Notes under the pieces: model-generated
The model's input: the letters and a program-made list of their open reading frames with translations, nothing else
Database searches by the model: none
Told to the model about the DNA's origin: nothing
Shown here: positions 26,036 through 34,743 of the stretch, in pieces
Layout: each line of letters opens with the position of its first letter
How positions within the stretch are numbered: position 1 is the first letter of the stretch
Program-made: the position numbers and the translations under genes
NCBI RefSeq assembly: GCF_035270045.1
Contig: NZ_DATFIP010000032.1
Coordinates: 1-58,633, forward strand
DNA from: Salibaculum sp035270045
GTDB taxonomy: Bacteria > Pseudomonadota > Alphaproteobacteria > Rhodobacterales > Rhodobacteraceae
Length of the DNA: 58,633 nt
Reading direction: 5' to 3'

Positions 26036-26922
26036 TCGCCGGACAGGAGCCGGAGTAGATCATCCAGTTGGCTCAAATCGCGGTAGTTCAACGTCAGCTT
26101 GCCCGCCTCTCCACCAGCTTCGTGATCAATCCTGACCGACATCCCGAGGTGCGCCGCAAGTTCTCGCTCAATACTCTTGGTATCCGCATCTTTCTCTGCA
26201 GCTTTTGATCTTGGTGCCTTGGCCTTTTTGACATCGCTTGCCAGCTTCTCGGCCTGTCGAACAGACAGGTCGCCTTTTATGATCTGCCTTGCCAGATCGA
26301 TTGCGTTGTCTTTGCCGACAAGGGCCCGGGCATGGCCTGCAGAGAGCTTTCCATCCGACACAAGCTGCTGGACATCTTTCGGGAGGGTCAGAAGGCGCAG
26401 GAGATTCGCGATATGGCTGCGGCTCTTGCCAAGAGCCGTCGCGATTTCTTCCTGCGTATGATCGAAACGATCCATGAGCTGTCGATAGCCCGTCGCCTCG
26501 TCCACGGCATTCAGGTCCGCCCGTTGAATGTTCTCTATGATCGCGAATTGCAAGACTTCGGTGTCCGACAAATCCCGAACAAGAACCGGAAGGTCATGCA
26601 ACCCGGCTTTCTGAGCCGCGCGCCAACGGCGTTCCCCTGCCACGATCTCGAACATTTCATCATCAGCCTCGCGAACGATAAGAGGCTGAATGACGCCTTT
26701 GGAACGGATCGATTCCGCGAGTTCGGACAGGGCGGAATCGTTGAAGCTACGCCTTGGCTGGTGCGGATTCGGCCGAATCTTTTCGATAGGAACGGACTGG
26801 TCAGCACGACTCTCGTTCCTCGGTGCGGCATCGGGCGGCCCGGACTCTTGTGTCACGACATCGGACATGAGCGAGGATAGACCGCGACCCAAGCCGCGCG
26901 TGCGCGATTTGTTATCACTCAT
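26032..26922 (-). CDS. parB: Chromosome partitioning protein ParB
   Basis: ParB (296 residues) is a CTP-dependent clamp that loads at parS and marks the origin for segregation. The N-terminus RGLGRGLSSLM is the ParA-stimulating motif, the CTP-binding motif GERRWRAA is present, the helix-turn-helix region reads TQEEIATALGKSRSHIANLLRLL, and a C-terminal dimer domain follows. It overlaps parA by four bases. Two exact parS sites lie 1.4 and 3.3 kb upstream of its start. Confidence 0.95.
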   Translation of the reverse strand: MSDNKSRTRGLGRGLSSLMSDVVTQESGPPDAAPRNESRADQSVPIEKIRPNPHQPRRSFNDSALSELAESIRSKGVIQPLIVREADDEMFEIVAGERRWRAAQKAGLHDLPVLVRDLSDTEVLQFAIIENIQRADLNAVDEATGYRQLMDRFDHTQEEIATALGKSRSHIANLLRLLTLPKDVQQLVSDGKLSAGHARALVGKDNAIDLARQIIKGDLSVRQAEKLASDVKKAKAPRSKAAEKDADTKSIERELAAHLGMSVRIDHEAGGEAGKLTLNYRDLSQLDDLLRLLSGD

Positions 26923-27731
26923 ACCGCTTTCCTTTCATGTCTTGGCCCTTCACGCTCCAGGATTTCTGCAGCCAGTTCCAGATAGGCCCGACTTCCGGTC
27001 GAATTGGCATCGTAATCCATGACGGGCAGGGCAAAGGACGGGGATTCACTGAGTCGAACATTTCGCGGGATCACGGTCCGAAAGACGAGGTCATGCAAGT
27101 TGTCGCGTGCATCATTCTCGACTTGTTGGCACAGATTGTTGCGTCGGTCATACATCGTAAGGATCACCCCTTCGATCCTTAAGTCCGGGTTCGCGGCCTG
27201 GCGCACTTCACGGACGGTAAGCATGAGCTGAGAAAGCCCCTCCAACGCGAAGAACTCGCTCTGGAGCGGAACAATGACGGAATGAGCCGCAACCATCGCG
27301 TTAATTGTGAGAATATTGAGCGATGGCGGACAGTCGATCAGGATATAATCGAGATGCAAATCATCAATGGACGTTTGTCGCAGTGCGTCATGCAGGACGA
27401 AGCTGCGCTTTTCGTTGGAGAGCAGGTTGATATCAGCGGAACTCAGGTCCGTTGTGGCGGGGATGAGCAGCAGATTTTCTACATTCGTCAGGCGCGCAGC
27501 ATCTTGCGGTGGCACGTCCCCCAGAAGCAGATCATAGGTGGTTGTTGAACGATCATCCATGCCCAGGCCGGTGGAAGCATTTCCCTGCGGATCAAGATCT
27601 ACGAGGAGAACCCGACGACCGGACCGCGCAAGACCGGCGCCCAGGTTGATGGCGGTCGTCGTCTTCCCGACCCCGCCCTTCTGATTGGCGATGGCGATTA
27701 TCTTTGGGTCGGTGCTACGGCTGAGATCCAC
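26919..27731 (-). CDS. parA: Chromosome partitioning ATPase ParA (Soj)
   Basis: ParA (270 residues) is a deviant Walker ATPase that binds DNA and moves ParB-parS complexes. The motif KGGVGKTTT begins near residue 18, and Walker B lies in DYILIDCPPSL. The lack of an N-terminal helix-turn-helix fits the chromosomal type. It overlaps rsmG by 17 bases and parB by four, giving the conserved order rsmG-parA-parB. Confidence 0.95.
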   Translation of the reverse strand: MDLSRSTDPKIIAIANQKGGVGKTTTAINLGAGLARSGRRVLLVDLDPQGNASTGLGMDDRSTTTYDLLLGDVPPQDAARLTNVENLLLIPATTDLSSADINLLSNEKRSFVLHDALRQTSIDDLHLDYILIDCPPSLNILTINAMVAAHSVIVPLQSEFFALEGLSQLMLTVREVRQAANPDLRIEGVILTMYDRRNNLCQQVENDARDNLHDLVFRTVIPRNVRLSESPSFALPVMDYDANSTGSRAYLELAAEILEREGPRHERKAV

Positions 27732-28335
27732 GTTTCCTAATCCTTGCGATCCTGAGAATTCGGGCGTTCGGGTTGGTTATACTGGGCAGGGCGTCGTACT
27801 CAAAGTGCCAAGCCTTCTGTGCGGACAGAATTTCTGTCGCATGTGTTTCGCCTTTCGGAAACAAGGCGATTCCCCGTTCATCGAGGCTTCGCGCCGCATA
27901 ATCCAAGAGCTGTCCAAGAGGCGCGAGCGCGCGCGCTGACACGACGTCTGCCGGGTCGACTTCAAGCTCTTCGATCCGTGCGTTTACGACTTTGACGTTC
28001 AGTTCAAGCTCTCGGATTACCGTTCTCAGAAAGGTGCATTTTCGCAGGTCGCTCTCCACCAGCGTAACACGGCAGTCCCTTGGCGCGAGGATGCCGATCA
28101 CAAGACCCGGAAAGCCGCCTCCGCTTCCAAGGTCCAGCCAGTGCTGCCATTGATTGGGCGCTTTTTGCAGGAGCTGGGCGGAATCACGGATGTGGCGATC
28201 CCAGATGATGTCAACGGTTGATGGCGCGACAAGGTTTATCCTTCGGGTCCATTTCTTTGTCAGTTTGGTGAAGGTTTGCAAGTCCTGCGATGTTTCACGT
28301 GAAACACTCAAGCCAGCGATCAGCTCATCCCCCAT
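27715..28335 (-). CDS. rsmG: 16S rRNA (guanine527-N7)-methyltransferase RsmG
   Basis: RsmG/GidB (206 residues) makes m7G527 of 16S rRNA using SAM. The SAM-binding segment is WLDLGSGGGFPGLVIGIL, and KKWTRRINLV is the usual N-terminal motif. ATG 28335 overlaps the mnmG stop (TGATG); a TTG three bases upstream is less likely. Codons 10-15 (S-V-S-R-E-T) are encoded by an exact parS site, so the coding sequence and centromere share DNA. Confidence 0.94.
   Translation of the reverse strand: MGDELIAGLSVSRETSQDLQTFTKLTKKWTRRINLVAPSTVDIIWDRHIRDSAQLLQKAPNQWQHWLDLGSGGGFPGLVIGILAPRDCRVTLVESDLRKCTFLRTVIRELELNVKVVNARIEELEVDPADVVSARALAPLGQLLDYAARSLDERGIALFPKGETHATEILSAQKAWHFEYDALPSITNPNARILRIARIRKRGSQP
28291..28306. 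other. parS centromere site inside rsmG
   Basis: TGTTTCACGTGAAACA is an exact 16-base palindrome identical to the widely conserved parS consensus. It lies in rsmG codons 10-15, 0.56 kb upstream of the parA start and about 4.5 kb from the candidate origin. ParB is expected to load here. Confidence 0.93.
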
Positions 28336-30218
28336 CAACTGGCCTTGGTCCGAACATCAGCCTTGCGAATAACCGCCACCAACAGACTGAGCGCCGCCGG
28401 CGTCATCCCCTCGATCCGACCAGCCTGACCAACCGTTTCCGGCCGCACCCTCTCGAGTTTCGCAGCAAGCTCCCCTGAAAGGCCGGACAACGTCCCGTAG
28501 TCGATATCGCAGGGCAAGCGTAGCGCCTCGTCCTTGCGCAGTAATTCCACGTCTTTTTTTTGTCGCGCAACATAATGGTGGTAGAGCGCTTCAATCTCGG
28601 CCTGACTGACAATACCAGGCTCGACACACCGGTCGTCTTCCGGCAGGAACGAAGAGATTTGCGAAAAATTCGTTCCATGGATTGAAAGCGCTTCAAAGAG
28701 CGACCGTTTGGGACCGTCAGGATTTACCTTCACTCCTGCTTCCGACAACGCCCGCGAACTGATTCGTGTATCTTCAAGACAGGACCTGAACCGCGCGAGG
28801 GTTTCGGTCTTTTCATTGTACATACTCCAACGGGCATCTCCGACACAGCCCAGCTCTCGTCCGATCGGCGTCAACCTCTGATCAGCGTTATCGGCCCGCA
28901 AGGCCAAACGGAATTCTGCCCGTGATGTGAACATACGATAGGGTTCCGTCACCCCACGCGTCACCAGATCATCCACCATGACGCCTATGTAGGAACTCGC
29001 CCTGTCGAATTCTGCGGGCTCCTTCTCCAATATCTCACTCGCTGCGGCAAGCCCAGCAACGAGTCCCTGCGCTGCGGCCTCTTCGTAACCTGTTGTTCCA
29101 TTGATTTGGCCAGCGAAGAAAAGACCGGGCAACGCCTGTAATTGCAACTGCCGTGTCAAGCACCGTGGATCGACGTAATCATACTCGATTGCGTAGCCCG
29201 GCTGAAGGATGACCGCATCTTCAAGGCCGATCATTGAACGGACATAAGCCTCTTGCACGTCGGCTGGCAGGGAGGTCGAAATACCGTTGGGATAAACGGT
29301 ATTGTCATCAAGCCCTTCGGGTTCGAGGAAAACTTGGTGTGATTCCTTGTCCTCAAAACGAACGATCTTGTCTTCAATGGACGGACAATACCGTGGCCCG
29401 ACACTGTCTATATGACCGCCATACATTGCTGACTGGTGCAAGTTGGCTCTAATAATATCGTGGGTGGTATTGTTGGTATGTGTGATACCACATGCGATTT
29501 GTCGAGCGAACGGCTTGTCGTGCATGAAGCTGAACAACGTCGGATCAGCGTCCGCCTCCTGACGATCGACCTCGCCCCAGTTGATTGTCTTGCCATCAAG
29601 GCGAGGTGGAGTGCCGGTCTTGAGCCGACCAAGTGGCAACCCCAGGTGATCAAGACGTTCAGCCAGCTTAACCGTGGGCCGATCGCCCATTCTTCCTGCC
29701 GGGATCCGTTCCTCGCCCAAGTGGATAACGCCCCGTAGGAAAGTTCCCGTCGTCAAGATCACCCGTCGCGCTGATATTTCACTCCCGTCCGCCAAGACAA
29801 CACCGGCTGCCCGATCGTTGGCGATACGGATGTCCACAACCTCGCCCTCAATGATTTGGAGGCCGGGACGTGCCCGCGTTATGTCCAGCATTGCCGCACT
29901 GTAAAGCTTACGGTCCGCCTGAGTACGCGGCCCTTGCACGGCAGGGCCCTTCCGTCTGTTCAGAAGCCGAAACTGGATACCGGCCCGATCCGCCACGCGT
30001 CCCATGACACCGTCCAGTGCATCAATCTCTCTGACAAGGTGACCCTTGCCAAGACCGCCAATTGCTGGATTACAGGACATTACGCCGATGCCGCCCAAGG
30101 TTATTGTGATCAGCGCCGTTTGAACACCCATTCGCGCGGCGGCATGGGCGGCTTCGGCGCCCGCATGGCCGCCACCGATTACAACAACATCATAATTCAA
30201 ATGTTTCACGTGAAACAT
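28335..30218 (-). CDS. mnmG: tRNA uridine-5-carboxymethylaminomethyl modification enzyme MnmG
   Basis: MnmG/GidA (627 residues) is an FAD enzyme that, with MnmE, modifies U34 of certain tRNAs. The FAD-binding motif VVVIGGGHAGAEAA begins near residue 12, GIGVMSCNPAIGGLGKGHLV is a family signature, and PGLFFAGQINGTTGYEEAAAQG is present near 370. The first codons (MFHVKH) are themselves an exact parS site. It lies three bases after mnmE and overlaps rsmG. Confidence 0.95.
   Translation of the reverse strand: MFHVKHLNYDVVVIGGGHAGAEAAHAAARMGVQTALITITLGGIGVMSCNPAIGGLGKGHLVREIDALDGVMGRVADRAGIQFRLLNRRKGPAVQGPRTQADRKLYSAAMLDITRARPGLQIIEGEVVDIRIANDRAAGVVLADGSEISARRVILTTGTFLRGVIHLGEERIPAGRMGDRPTVKLAERLDHLGLPLGRLKTGTPPRLDGKTINWGEVDRQEADADPTLFSFMHDKPFARQIACGITHTNNTTHDIIRANLHQSAMYGGHIDSVGPRYCPSIEDKIVRFEDKESHQVFLEPEGLDDNTVYPNGISTSLPADVQEAYVRSMIGLEDAVILQPGYAIEYDYVDPRCLTRQLQLQALPGLFFAGQINGTTGYEEAAAQGLVAGLAAASEILEKEPAEFDRASSYIGVMVDDLVTRGVTEPYRMFTSRAEFRLALRADNADQRLTPIGRELGCVGDARWSMYNEKTETLARFRSCLEDTRISSRALSEAGVKVNPDGPKRSLFEALSIHGTNFSQISSFLPEDDRCVEPGIVSQAEIEALYHHYVARQKKDVELLRKDEALRLPCDIDYGTLSGLSGELAAKLERVRPETVGQAGRIEGMTPAALSLLVAVIRKADVRTKAS
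30202..30217. other. parS centromere site at the mnmG start codon
   Basis: A second exact TGTTTCACGTGAAACA spans the first six codons of mnmG, beginning with the TG of its ATG. It is about 1.9 kb from the first site and about 2.6 kb from the rho-maf gap. Paired sites near an origin are normal for ParABS. Confidence 0.93.
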
Positions 30219-30221
30219 GCC

Positions 30222-31508
30222 TCACTTTCCAATGCAGAAGCTCGTGAAGATCTCATCAAGTAGAGATTCAACATCCACACGCCCCAGAAGAGCGTCAAGC
30301 GCCCTTATGGCAGTGCGGACGTCCTCTGCCAGAAGGTCGACACTCTCAATATCATTCGAGGCCAGTCTCTCCAACACCTGACCGATCTGGGCGACACCCT
30401 CCCTCAATGCCACCGCGTGACGCGCGCGCGTCGCCGCGCCGGCTGATCGAACACGATCTGACAAGGTCAAGGCAACTCTGTCTACGAGATCATCAACACC
30501 GGCGCCCGTCATACCTGACACCCCCGGCTTTGTGGACCCCACCTGGCAGTCCGCCTTGCCAAGCAGCAGGATATCGTCTGATGACAGGGGCGTAATTTCC
30601 TCATCTTCCGACCTCAGCAGGTAAATCCGAAGATCCGCCCGGCTGGCACGCTTTCTACCAACATCAATCCCAATCCGCTCAACCGCGTCCTCGGCAACCC
30701 TAAGGCCCGCAGTATCAAGGATTGTTACAGGCAACCCCTTGAGATCCATCCGGACTTCAATCACGTCCCGCGTCGTTCCCGCATGTTCCGACGTTATGGC
30801 AGCATCACGACCGGCCAAGCGGTTCAACAGCGTGGATTTTCCTGTGTTGGGCGCACCCACGATTGCAACTTCGAAACCGTCGCGTACACGCTCTCGAACG
30901 TCAGCCCCGTCAGCCTCCGTCAAAAGCTCACCATGCACTGATGTCAGCAAGTCATTCACCTCTGGAAAAACGTCCTCCGGCACATCCTCTTCGGCGAAAT
31001 CGATCGTCGCTTCCAACAAGGCCGCAGCACGGATCAACTTGACCCGCCAACCCTCCACAAGCCCCCCGAGCGCGCCGTCGAAAATCCGAACCGCTTGGCG
31101 ACGTTGTTCTTCTGTTTCCGCGTCGATCAAGTCGGCTAGTCCCTCGACCTGCGCAAGATCCAGTTGACCGGTTTCCAAAGCTCGCCGCGTGAATTCTCCC
31201 GCATCGGCCAGGCGGAACCCAGCTTCGGCCAACCTGTTCAGAACGCGGGAAACGATCACTGACGATCCATGCGTATGGAACTCAACGACCGGCTCACCCG
31301 TGAAACTGCGCCCCGGCTCAAAGGACAGAATAAAGGCAATATCAATCAATGCCCCATCACGGTCCAGGAGTCGGCCAACCTTTCGATCCAATGAAGCAAG
31401 CTCAACGCCAAAAACAGCCGCTGCGGCGCGCGCATCAGGGCCCGAAACGCGCACGATGGAGACCCCGGCCTTGCCCGCAGCGGTTGCCTGGGCAAAAATG
31501 GTATCCAT
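30222..31508 (-). CDS. mnmE: tRNA modification GTPase MnmE
   Basis: MnmE/TrmE (428 residues) partners MnmG in wobble-uridine modification. The N-terminal folate-binding domain starts MDTIFAQATAAGKAGVSIVR. The inserted G domain has GAPNTGKST and DTAGLR. The C-terminus ends in FCIGK, the conserved CxGK motif with the catalytic cysteine. It sits three bases before mnmG in one operon and is downstream of rho. Confidence 0.95.
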   Translation of the reverse strand: MDTIFAQATAAGKAGVSIVRVSGPDARAAAAVFGVELASLDRKVGRLLDRDGALIDIAFILSFEPGRSFTGEPVVEFHTHGSSVIVSRVLNRLAEAGFRLADAGEFTRRALETGQLDLAQVEGLADLIDAETEEQRRQAVRIFDGALGGLVEGWRVKLIRAAALLEATIDFAEEDVPEDVFPEVNDLLTSVHGELLTEADGADVRERVRDGFEVAIVGAPNTGKSTLLNRLAGRDAAITSEHAGTTRDVIEVRMDLKGLPVTILDTAGLRVAEDAVERIGIDVGRKRASRADLRIYLLRSEDEEITPLSSDDILLLGKADCQVGSTKPGVSGMTGAGVDDLVDRVALTLSDRVRSAGAATRARHAVALREGVAQIGQVLERLASNDIESVDLLAEDVRTAIRALDALLGRVDVESLLDEIFTSFCIGK

Positions 31509-31527
31509 CTGATCCCTCCCGGTATCG

Positions 31528-32802
31528 TCAGGTGTTCATAGACTCGAAGAAGTCGGAATTCGTCTTCGTCTGCTTAAGCTTCGAAATCAGGAATTCAATT
31601 GCATCCGTCGTCCCCATCGGGTTGAGGATACGCCGCAACACAAAGGTCTTTTGAAGATCAGCCTTATCGATCAGAAGATCCTCTTTCCGCGTTCCGGATT
31701 TCAGGATGTCCATTGCCGGGAAAACGCGCTTGTCCGCCACCTTGCGATCCAGCACGATCTCGCTGTTGCCTGTGCCCTTGAACTCTTCGAAAATGACTTC
31801 ATCCATGCGACTGCCCGTGTCGATCAGCGCGGTCGAAATGATCGTCAGAGACCCGCCTTCCTCTATATTTCTTGCCGCGCCAAAGAACCGCTTGGGCCGT
31901 TGCAATGCATTGGCATCGACCCCGCCTGTCAATACCTTGCCCGAACTCGGAACAGTCGTGTTGTAAGCTCTGCCAAGACGGGTAATCGAATCCAGAAGGA
32001 TGACGACGTCACGTTTGTGTTCGACCAGGCGCTTGGCCTTCTCTATCACCATCTCGGACACGGCTACGTGACGGGTCGCAGGTTCATCAAATGTCGATGA
32101 AATCACCTCGCCTTTCACTGACCTCTGCATGTCGGTCACTTCCTCCGGGCGCTCATCGATCAGAAGAACGATCAAATAGCATTCCGGGTGATTATGCTCG
32201 ATCGAATGCGCGATGTTTTGCAGCAGCACCGTCTTGCCGGTTCTAGGCGGGGCCACGATAAGCGACCGCTGGCCTTTTCCAATCGGGGCCACCAGATCGA
32301 TGATCCGGGCAGAACGATCCTTGACCGTCGGATCATCCTCGATCTCCATGTTCAGACGGTCATCGGGATAAAGCGGTGTCAGGTTATCGAATGCGACCTT
32401 GTGCTTGGCCTTGTCCGGATCCGAAAAATTGATTGATTCTACCGTGATGAGACCGAAATACCGCTCGGTGTCATTTGGTTCCTTTATCACGCCTGCAACC
32501 GTATCACCCGTCCGCAAGGAGAATTTCTTTATCATCTCGGGGCTGACGTAAATATCATCCGGGCCCGGGAGATAATTGGCTTCGGGGGACCGCAGGAATC
32601 CGAACCCATCCTGAAGCACTTCGAGAACTCCGTCACCACCAATGATCCAGCCATCATCCGCCCGTTCACGCAGGATCGAGAACATCATCTCGCCTTTGCG
32701 CATTGTCGAGGCGTTCTCGATTTCAAGTTCTTCCGCCATCGAAAGCAGGTCCTTGGGGCTTTGCGCCTTTAGGTCGGACAGATTCAAACGTTGATCGGAC
32801 AA
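31528..32802 (-). CDS. rho: Transcription termination factor Rho
   Basis: Rho (424 residues) is a hexameric RNA helicase that ends transcription. The start is TTG 32802, supported by AGGAGA six bases upstream. The N-terminal domain (LNLSDLKAQSPKDLLSMAEE) is followed by the cold-shock-like RNA-binding fold (YLPGPDDIYVSPEMIKKFSL). The ATPase has PPRTGKTVLLQNIA, LIVLLIDERPEEVTDM, and the Q/R-loop region. It is the gene nearest the candidate origin on the leftward side. Confidence 0.95.
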   Translation of the reverse strand: MSDQRLNLSDLKAQSPKDLLSMAEELEIENASTMRKGEMMFSILRERADDGWIIGGDGVLEVLQDGFGFLRSPEANYLPGPDDIYVSPEMIKKFSLRTGDTVAGVIKEPNDTERYFGLITVESINFSDPDKAKHKVAFDNLTPLYPDDRLNMEIEDDPTVKDRSARIIDLVAPIGKGQRSLIVAPPRTGKTVLLQNIAHSIEHNHPECYLIVLLIDERPEEVTDMQRSVKGEVISSTFDEPATRHVAVSEMVIEKAKRLVEHKRDVVILLDSITRLGRAYNTTVPSSGKVLTGGVDANALQRPKRFFGAARNIEEGGSLTIISTALIDTGSRMDEVIFEEFKGTGNSEIVLDRKVADKRVFPAMDILKSGTRKEDLLIDKADLQKTFVLRRILNPMGTTDAIEFLISKLKQTKTNSDFFESMNT

Positions 32803-33313
32803 GGGTCGTCTCCTGCTGAAAGCATCAGCTTTAGCTCATGTACGTGGAAATAGATGCTCCGGACGGAGCTTTGCCTAACTAGGCGTGTGCCAGTATCAAG
32901 TCAAGCAGTCTGAAGTGTCGGAAATTTTGGACTTCACCTTCTTAACCATAGAATATTCTTTAGAATATTGTGGTTGTGGTGAGGCCGGGGATAACTCCTC
33001 GAAGCGATCTTTTCCTCTGGGTCATCCCCAGGACCTTGAGGCTCGACATCAGTTGCCACAGGCTCAGAAATAACTACAAATCACTGATTTACAAAGATTT
33101 TTATAGAATGACCTTTGCTAAATAAGTGTTGCTTTCTCAACCAGGCTGTTCCAGATGGAAGTTATACACAACACGGATTCGTCCTTGTCCCGCGTGGACA
33201 ATTAGGCACAACTCCTGAACAAGAACCAAGCTTTCCACGGGCGACACCAGGGTGGTGACAGCCAGTCGGGTCTTCCGAAAGTTCCGCACCGATCAACACA
33301 CCGGGATATCCAC
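32803..33313. other. Candidate chromosomal replication origin (oriC) between rho and maf
   Basis: This 511-base gap has no convincing gene. It is clearly more AT-rich than its surroundings, especially at 32941-32970 and 33066-33135. It contains a perfect DnaA box (33162-33170), a one-mismatch box (33306-33314), a CtrA-type half-site TTAACCAT (32942-32949), a repeated palindrome (32949-32969), and an IHF-like sequence at 33079-33091 with one mismatch. Genes run away from it on both sides, and parABS lies nearby. In Caulobacter the origin occupies the comparable position in front of maf-aroE-coaE-dnaQ. The call is by inference. Confidence 0.68.
33162..33170 (+). promoter_or_regulatory. DnaA box
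   Basis: TTATACACA is a perfect match to the DnaA-box consensus TTATNCACA. It lies about 30 bases right of the most AT-rich part of the rho-maf gap. A second box, ATATCCACA at 33306-33314, differs in the first base and touches the maf start codon. Confidence 0.7.
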
Positions 33314-33913
33314 ATGAAAGAACAGGTTGTTCTAGCCTCTGCTTCCGAGATTCGGTCGCAAATGCTGCATGCAGCTGCGGTTCCGCACGAATCGATCCCC
33401 GCGCGCATCGACGAGGAGTCCCTCAAGGCGTCGATGATGCAGGAGGGGGCGATGCCACGTGACATCGCCGATGCACTCGCCGAGATGAAGGCACGCAAGG
33501 TCTCGCAAAAAGCCCCCGACGCACTCGTTCTCGGATGTGATCAGGTCCTGGCCCACGGTCAGTCCATACTGTCGAAACCGGATAGCGCCGAACACGCCAG
33601 CGAACAACTTACCGCACTGCGAGGAAGCACGCATCAGCTTCTTGCCGCCGCGGTGCTTTACCAGCGCCATGAACCCGTCTGGCGTCATGTCGGCGTGGCG
33701 CGCCTGACCATGCGCTCCTTTTCCGATGCCTATCGCGACGACTATATCGCCCGCAACTGGAACAGCATCCGCTCGTCCGTTGGTGGTTACAAGATCGAGG
33801 AAGAAGGGATCAGACTTTTCAGCAACATCGCAGGCGATCATTTCACGGTGCAGGGTTTGCCCCTGCTTGAACTCTTGTCATATCTGGCACTTCGCGGGAC
33901 ATTGCCATCATGA
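33314..33913 (+). CDS. maf: Maf-family nucleotide pyrophosphatase
   Basis: Maf proteins (199 residues here) hydrolyse modified or non-canonical nucleoside triphosphates. The N-terminal VVLASASEIRSQML is the family motif, and LVLGCDQVLAHGQ holds the catalytic Asp. The sequence looks closer to the YceF (7-methyl-GTP) branch than to the dTTP/UTP branch, a tentative view. It is the first gene of maf-aroE-coaE-dnaQ, reading away from the candidate origin, and overlaps aroE by four bases. Confidence 0.9.
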   Translation: MKEQVVLASASEIRSQMLHAAAVPHESIPARIDEESLKASMMQEGAMPRDIADALAEMKARKVSQKAPDALVLGCDQVLAHGQSILSKPDSAEHASEQLTALRGSTHQLLAAAVLYQRHEPVWRHVGVARLTMRSFSDAYRDDYIARNWNSIRSSVGGYKIEEEGIRLFSNIAGDHFTVQGLPLLELLSYLALRGTLPS

Positions 33914-34743
33914 CCGATACTCGTATTTCCTTGGCCGGTGTGCTGGGGAACCCAGTCGCGCATTCAAGGTCCCCACGCCTGTTCCGGCATTGGCTGACCA
34001 GATATGATCTCGCCGGATATTATGTTCCCATCCCGGTGGCCGAGGCAGACTTGGAACAGGTTGTCCGGACGCTTCCGGCGATGGGTTTCGCCGGGATCAA
34101 CGTCACGATTCCCTACAAGGAAGCGGTGCTCGAAGTTGCAGATCTGGTCACAGACCGGGCCACGCTTATCGGCGCCGCGAATACCATCATATTTCGCCGC
34201 GACGGCAAGATTCATGCCGACAATACGGATGGTTACGGTTTCATTGCTAACCTCCAACAGAACGCGCCAAGTTGGAAACCTGACAATGGACCCGCGGCTG
34301 TCTTGGGGGCAGGAGGCGCGGCCAGGGCTGTCCTGACCTCCTTGATCGAAGTTGGCGTGAAGGAGATCTTGCTGAGCAACAGAACACGGCCGCGTGCCGA
34401 TGCCCTGCGAGCGGAATTTGGGTCACGGATCACCGTGGTAGATTGGGTTCAAGCCGGCAACATGCTTGAAGCGGCGACCACCGTTGTTAACACCACCTCG
34501 CTCGGGATGACCGGACAGCCCGAATTGCGCGTGCCGCTTGACGGATTGCGGAGCGACGCCGTGGTGACAGACCTTGTCTATTCCCCTTTGCAAACGCGCC
34601 TTCTGCGAGAGGCCAAAGAAATAGGGTGCACGACCGTTGACGGCCTGGGAATGCTGCTGCACCAAGCTGTTCCCGGATTTGAGCGGTGGTTTGGAGTCCG
34701 TCCCGTGGTGGATGACGATACCCGGGCCGCGGTCCTGGAATGA
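33910..34743 (+). CDS. aroE: Shikimate dehydrogenase (NADP)
   Basis: AroE (277 residues) reduces 3-dehydroshikimate in aromatic amino-acid synthesis. The substrate-binding GNPVAHSRSPRLF, the catalytic-lysine motif GINVTIPYKEAVL, the NADP loop VLGAGGAARAVL, and the C-terminal DGLGMLLHQAVPGFERWFG are all present. It is coupled by ATGA overlaps to maf and coaE. Confidence 0.95.
   Translation: MTDTRISLAGVLGNPVAHSRSPRLFRHWLTRYDLAGYYVPIPVAEADLEQVVRTLPAMGFAGINVTIPYKEAVLEVADLVTDRATLIGAANTIIFRRDGKIHADNTDGYGFIANLQQNAPSWKPDNGPAAVLGAGGAARAVLTSLIEVGVKEILLSNRTRPRADALRAEFGSRITVVDWVQAGNMLEAATTVVNTTSLGMTGQPELRVPLDGLRSDAVVTDLVYSPLQTRLLREAKEIGCTTVDGLGMLLHQAVPGFERWFGVRPVVDDDTRAAVLE

Noticed and set aside
32885..33073. 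62-residue open frame inside the rho-maf gap
   Set aside because: No ribosome-binding site, no motif, and it lies in a region better explained as a replication origin.
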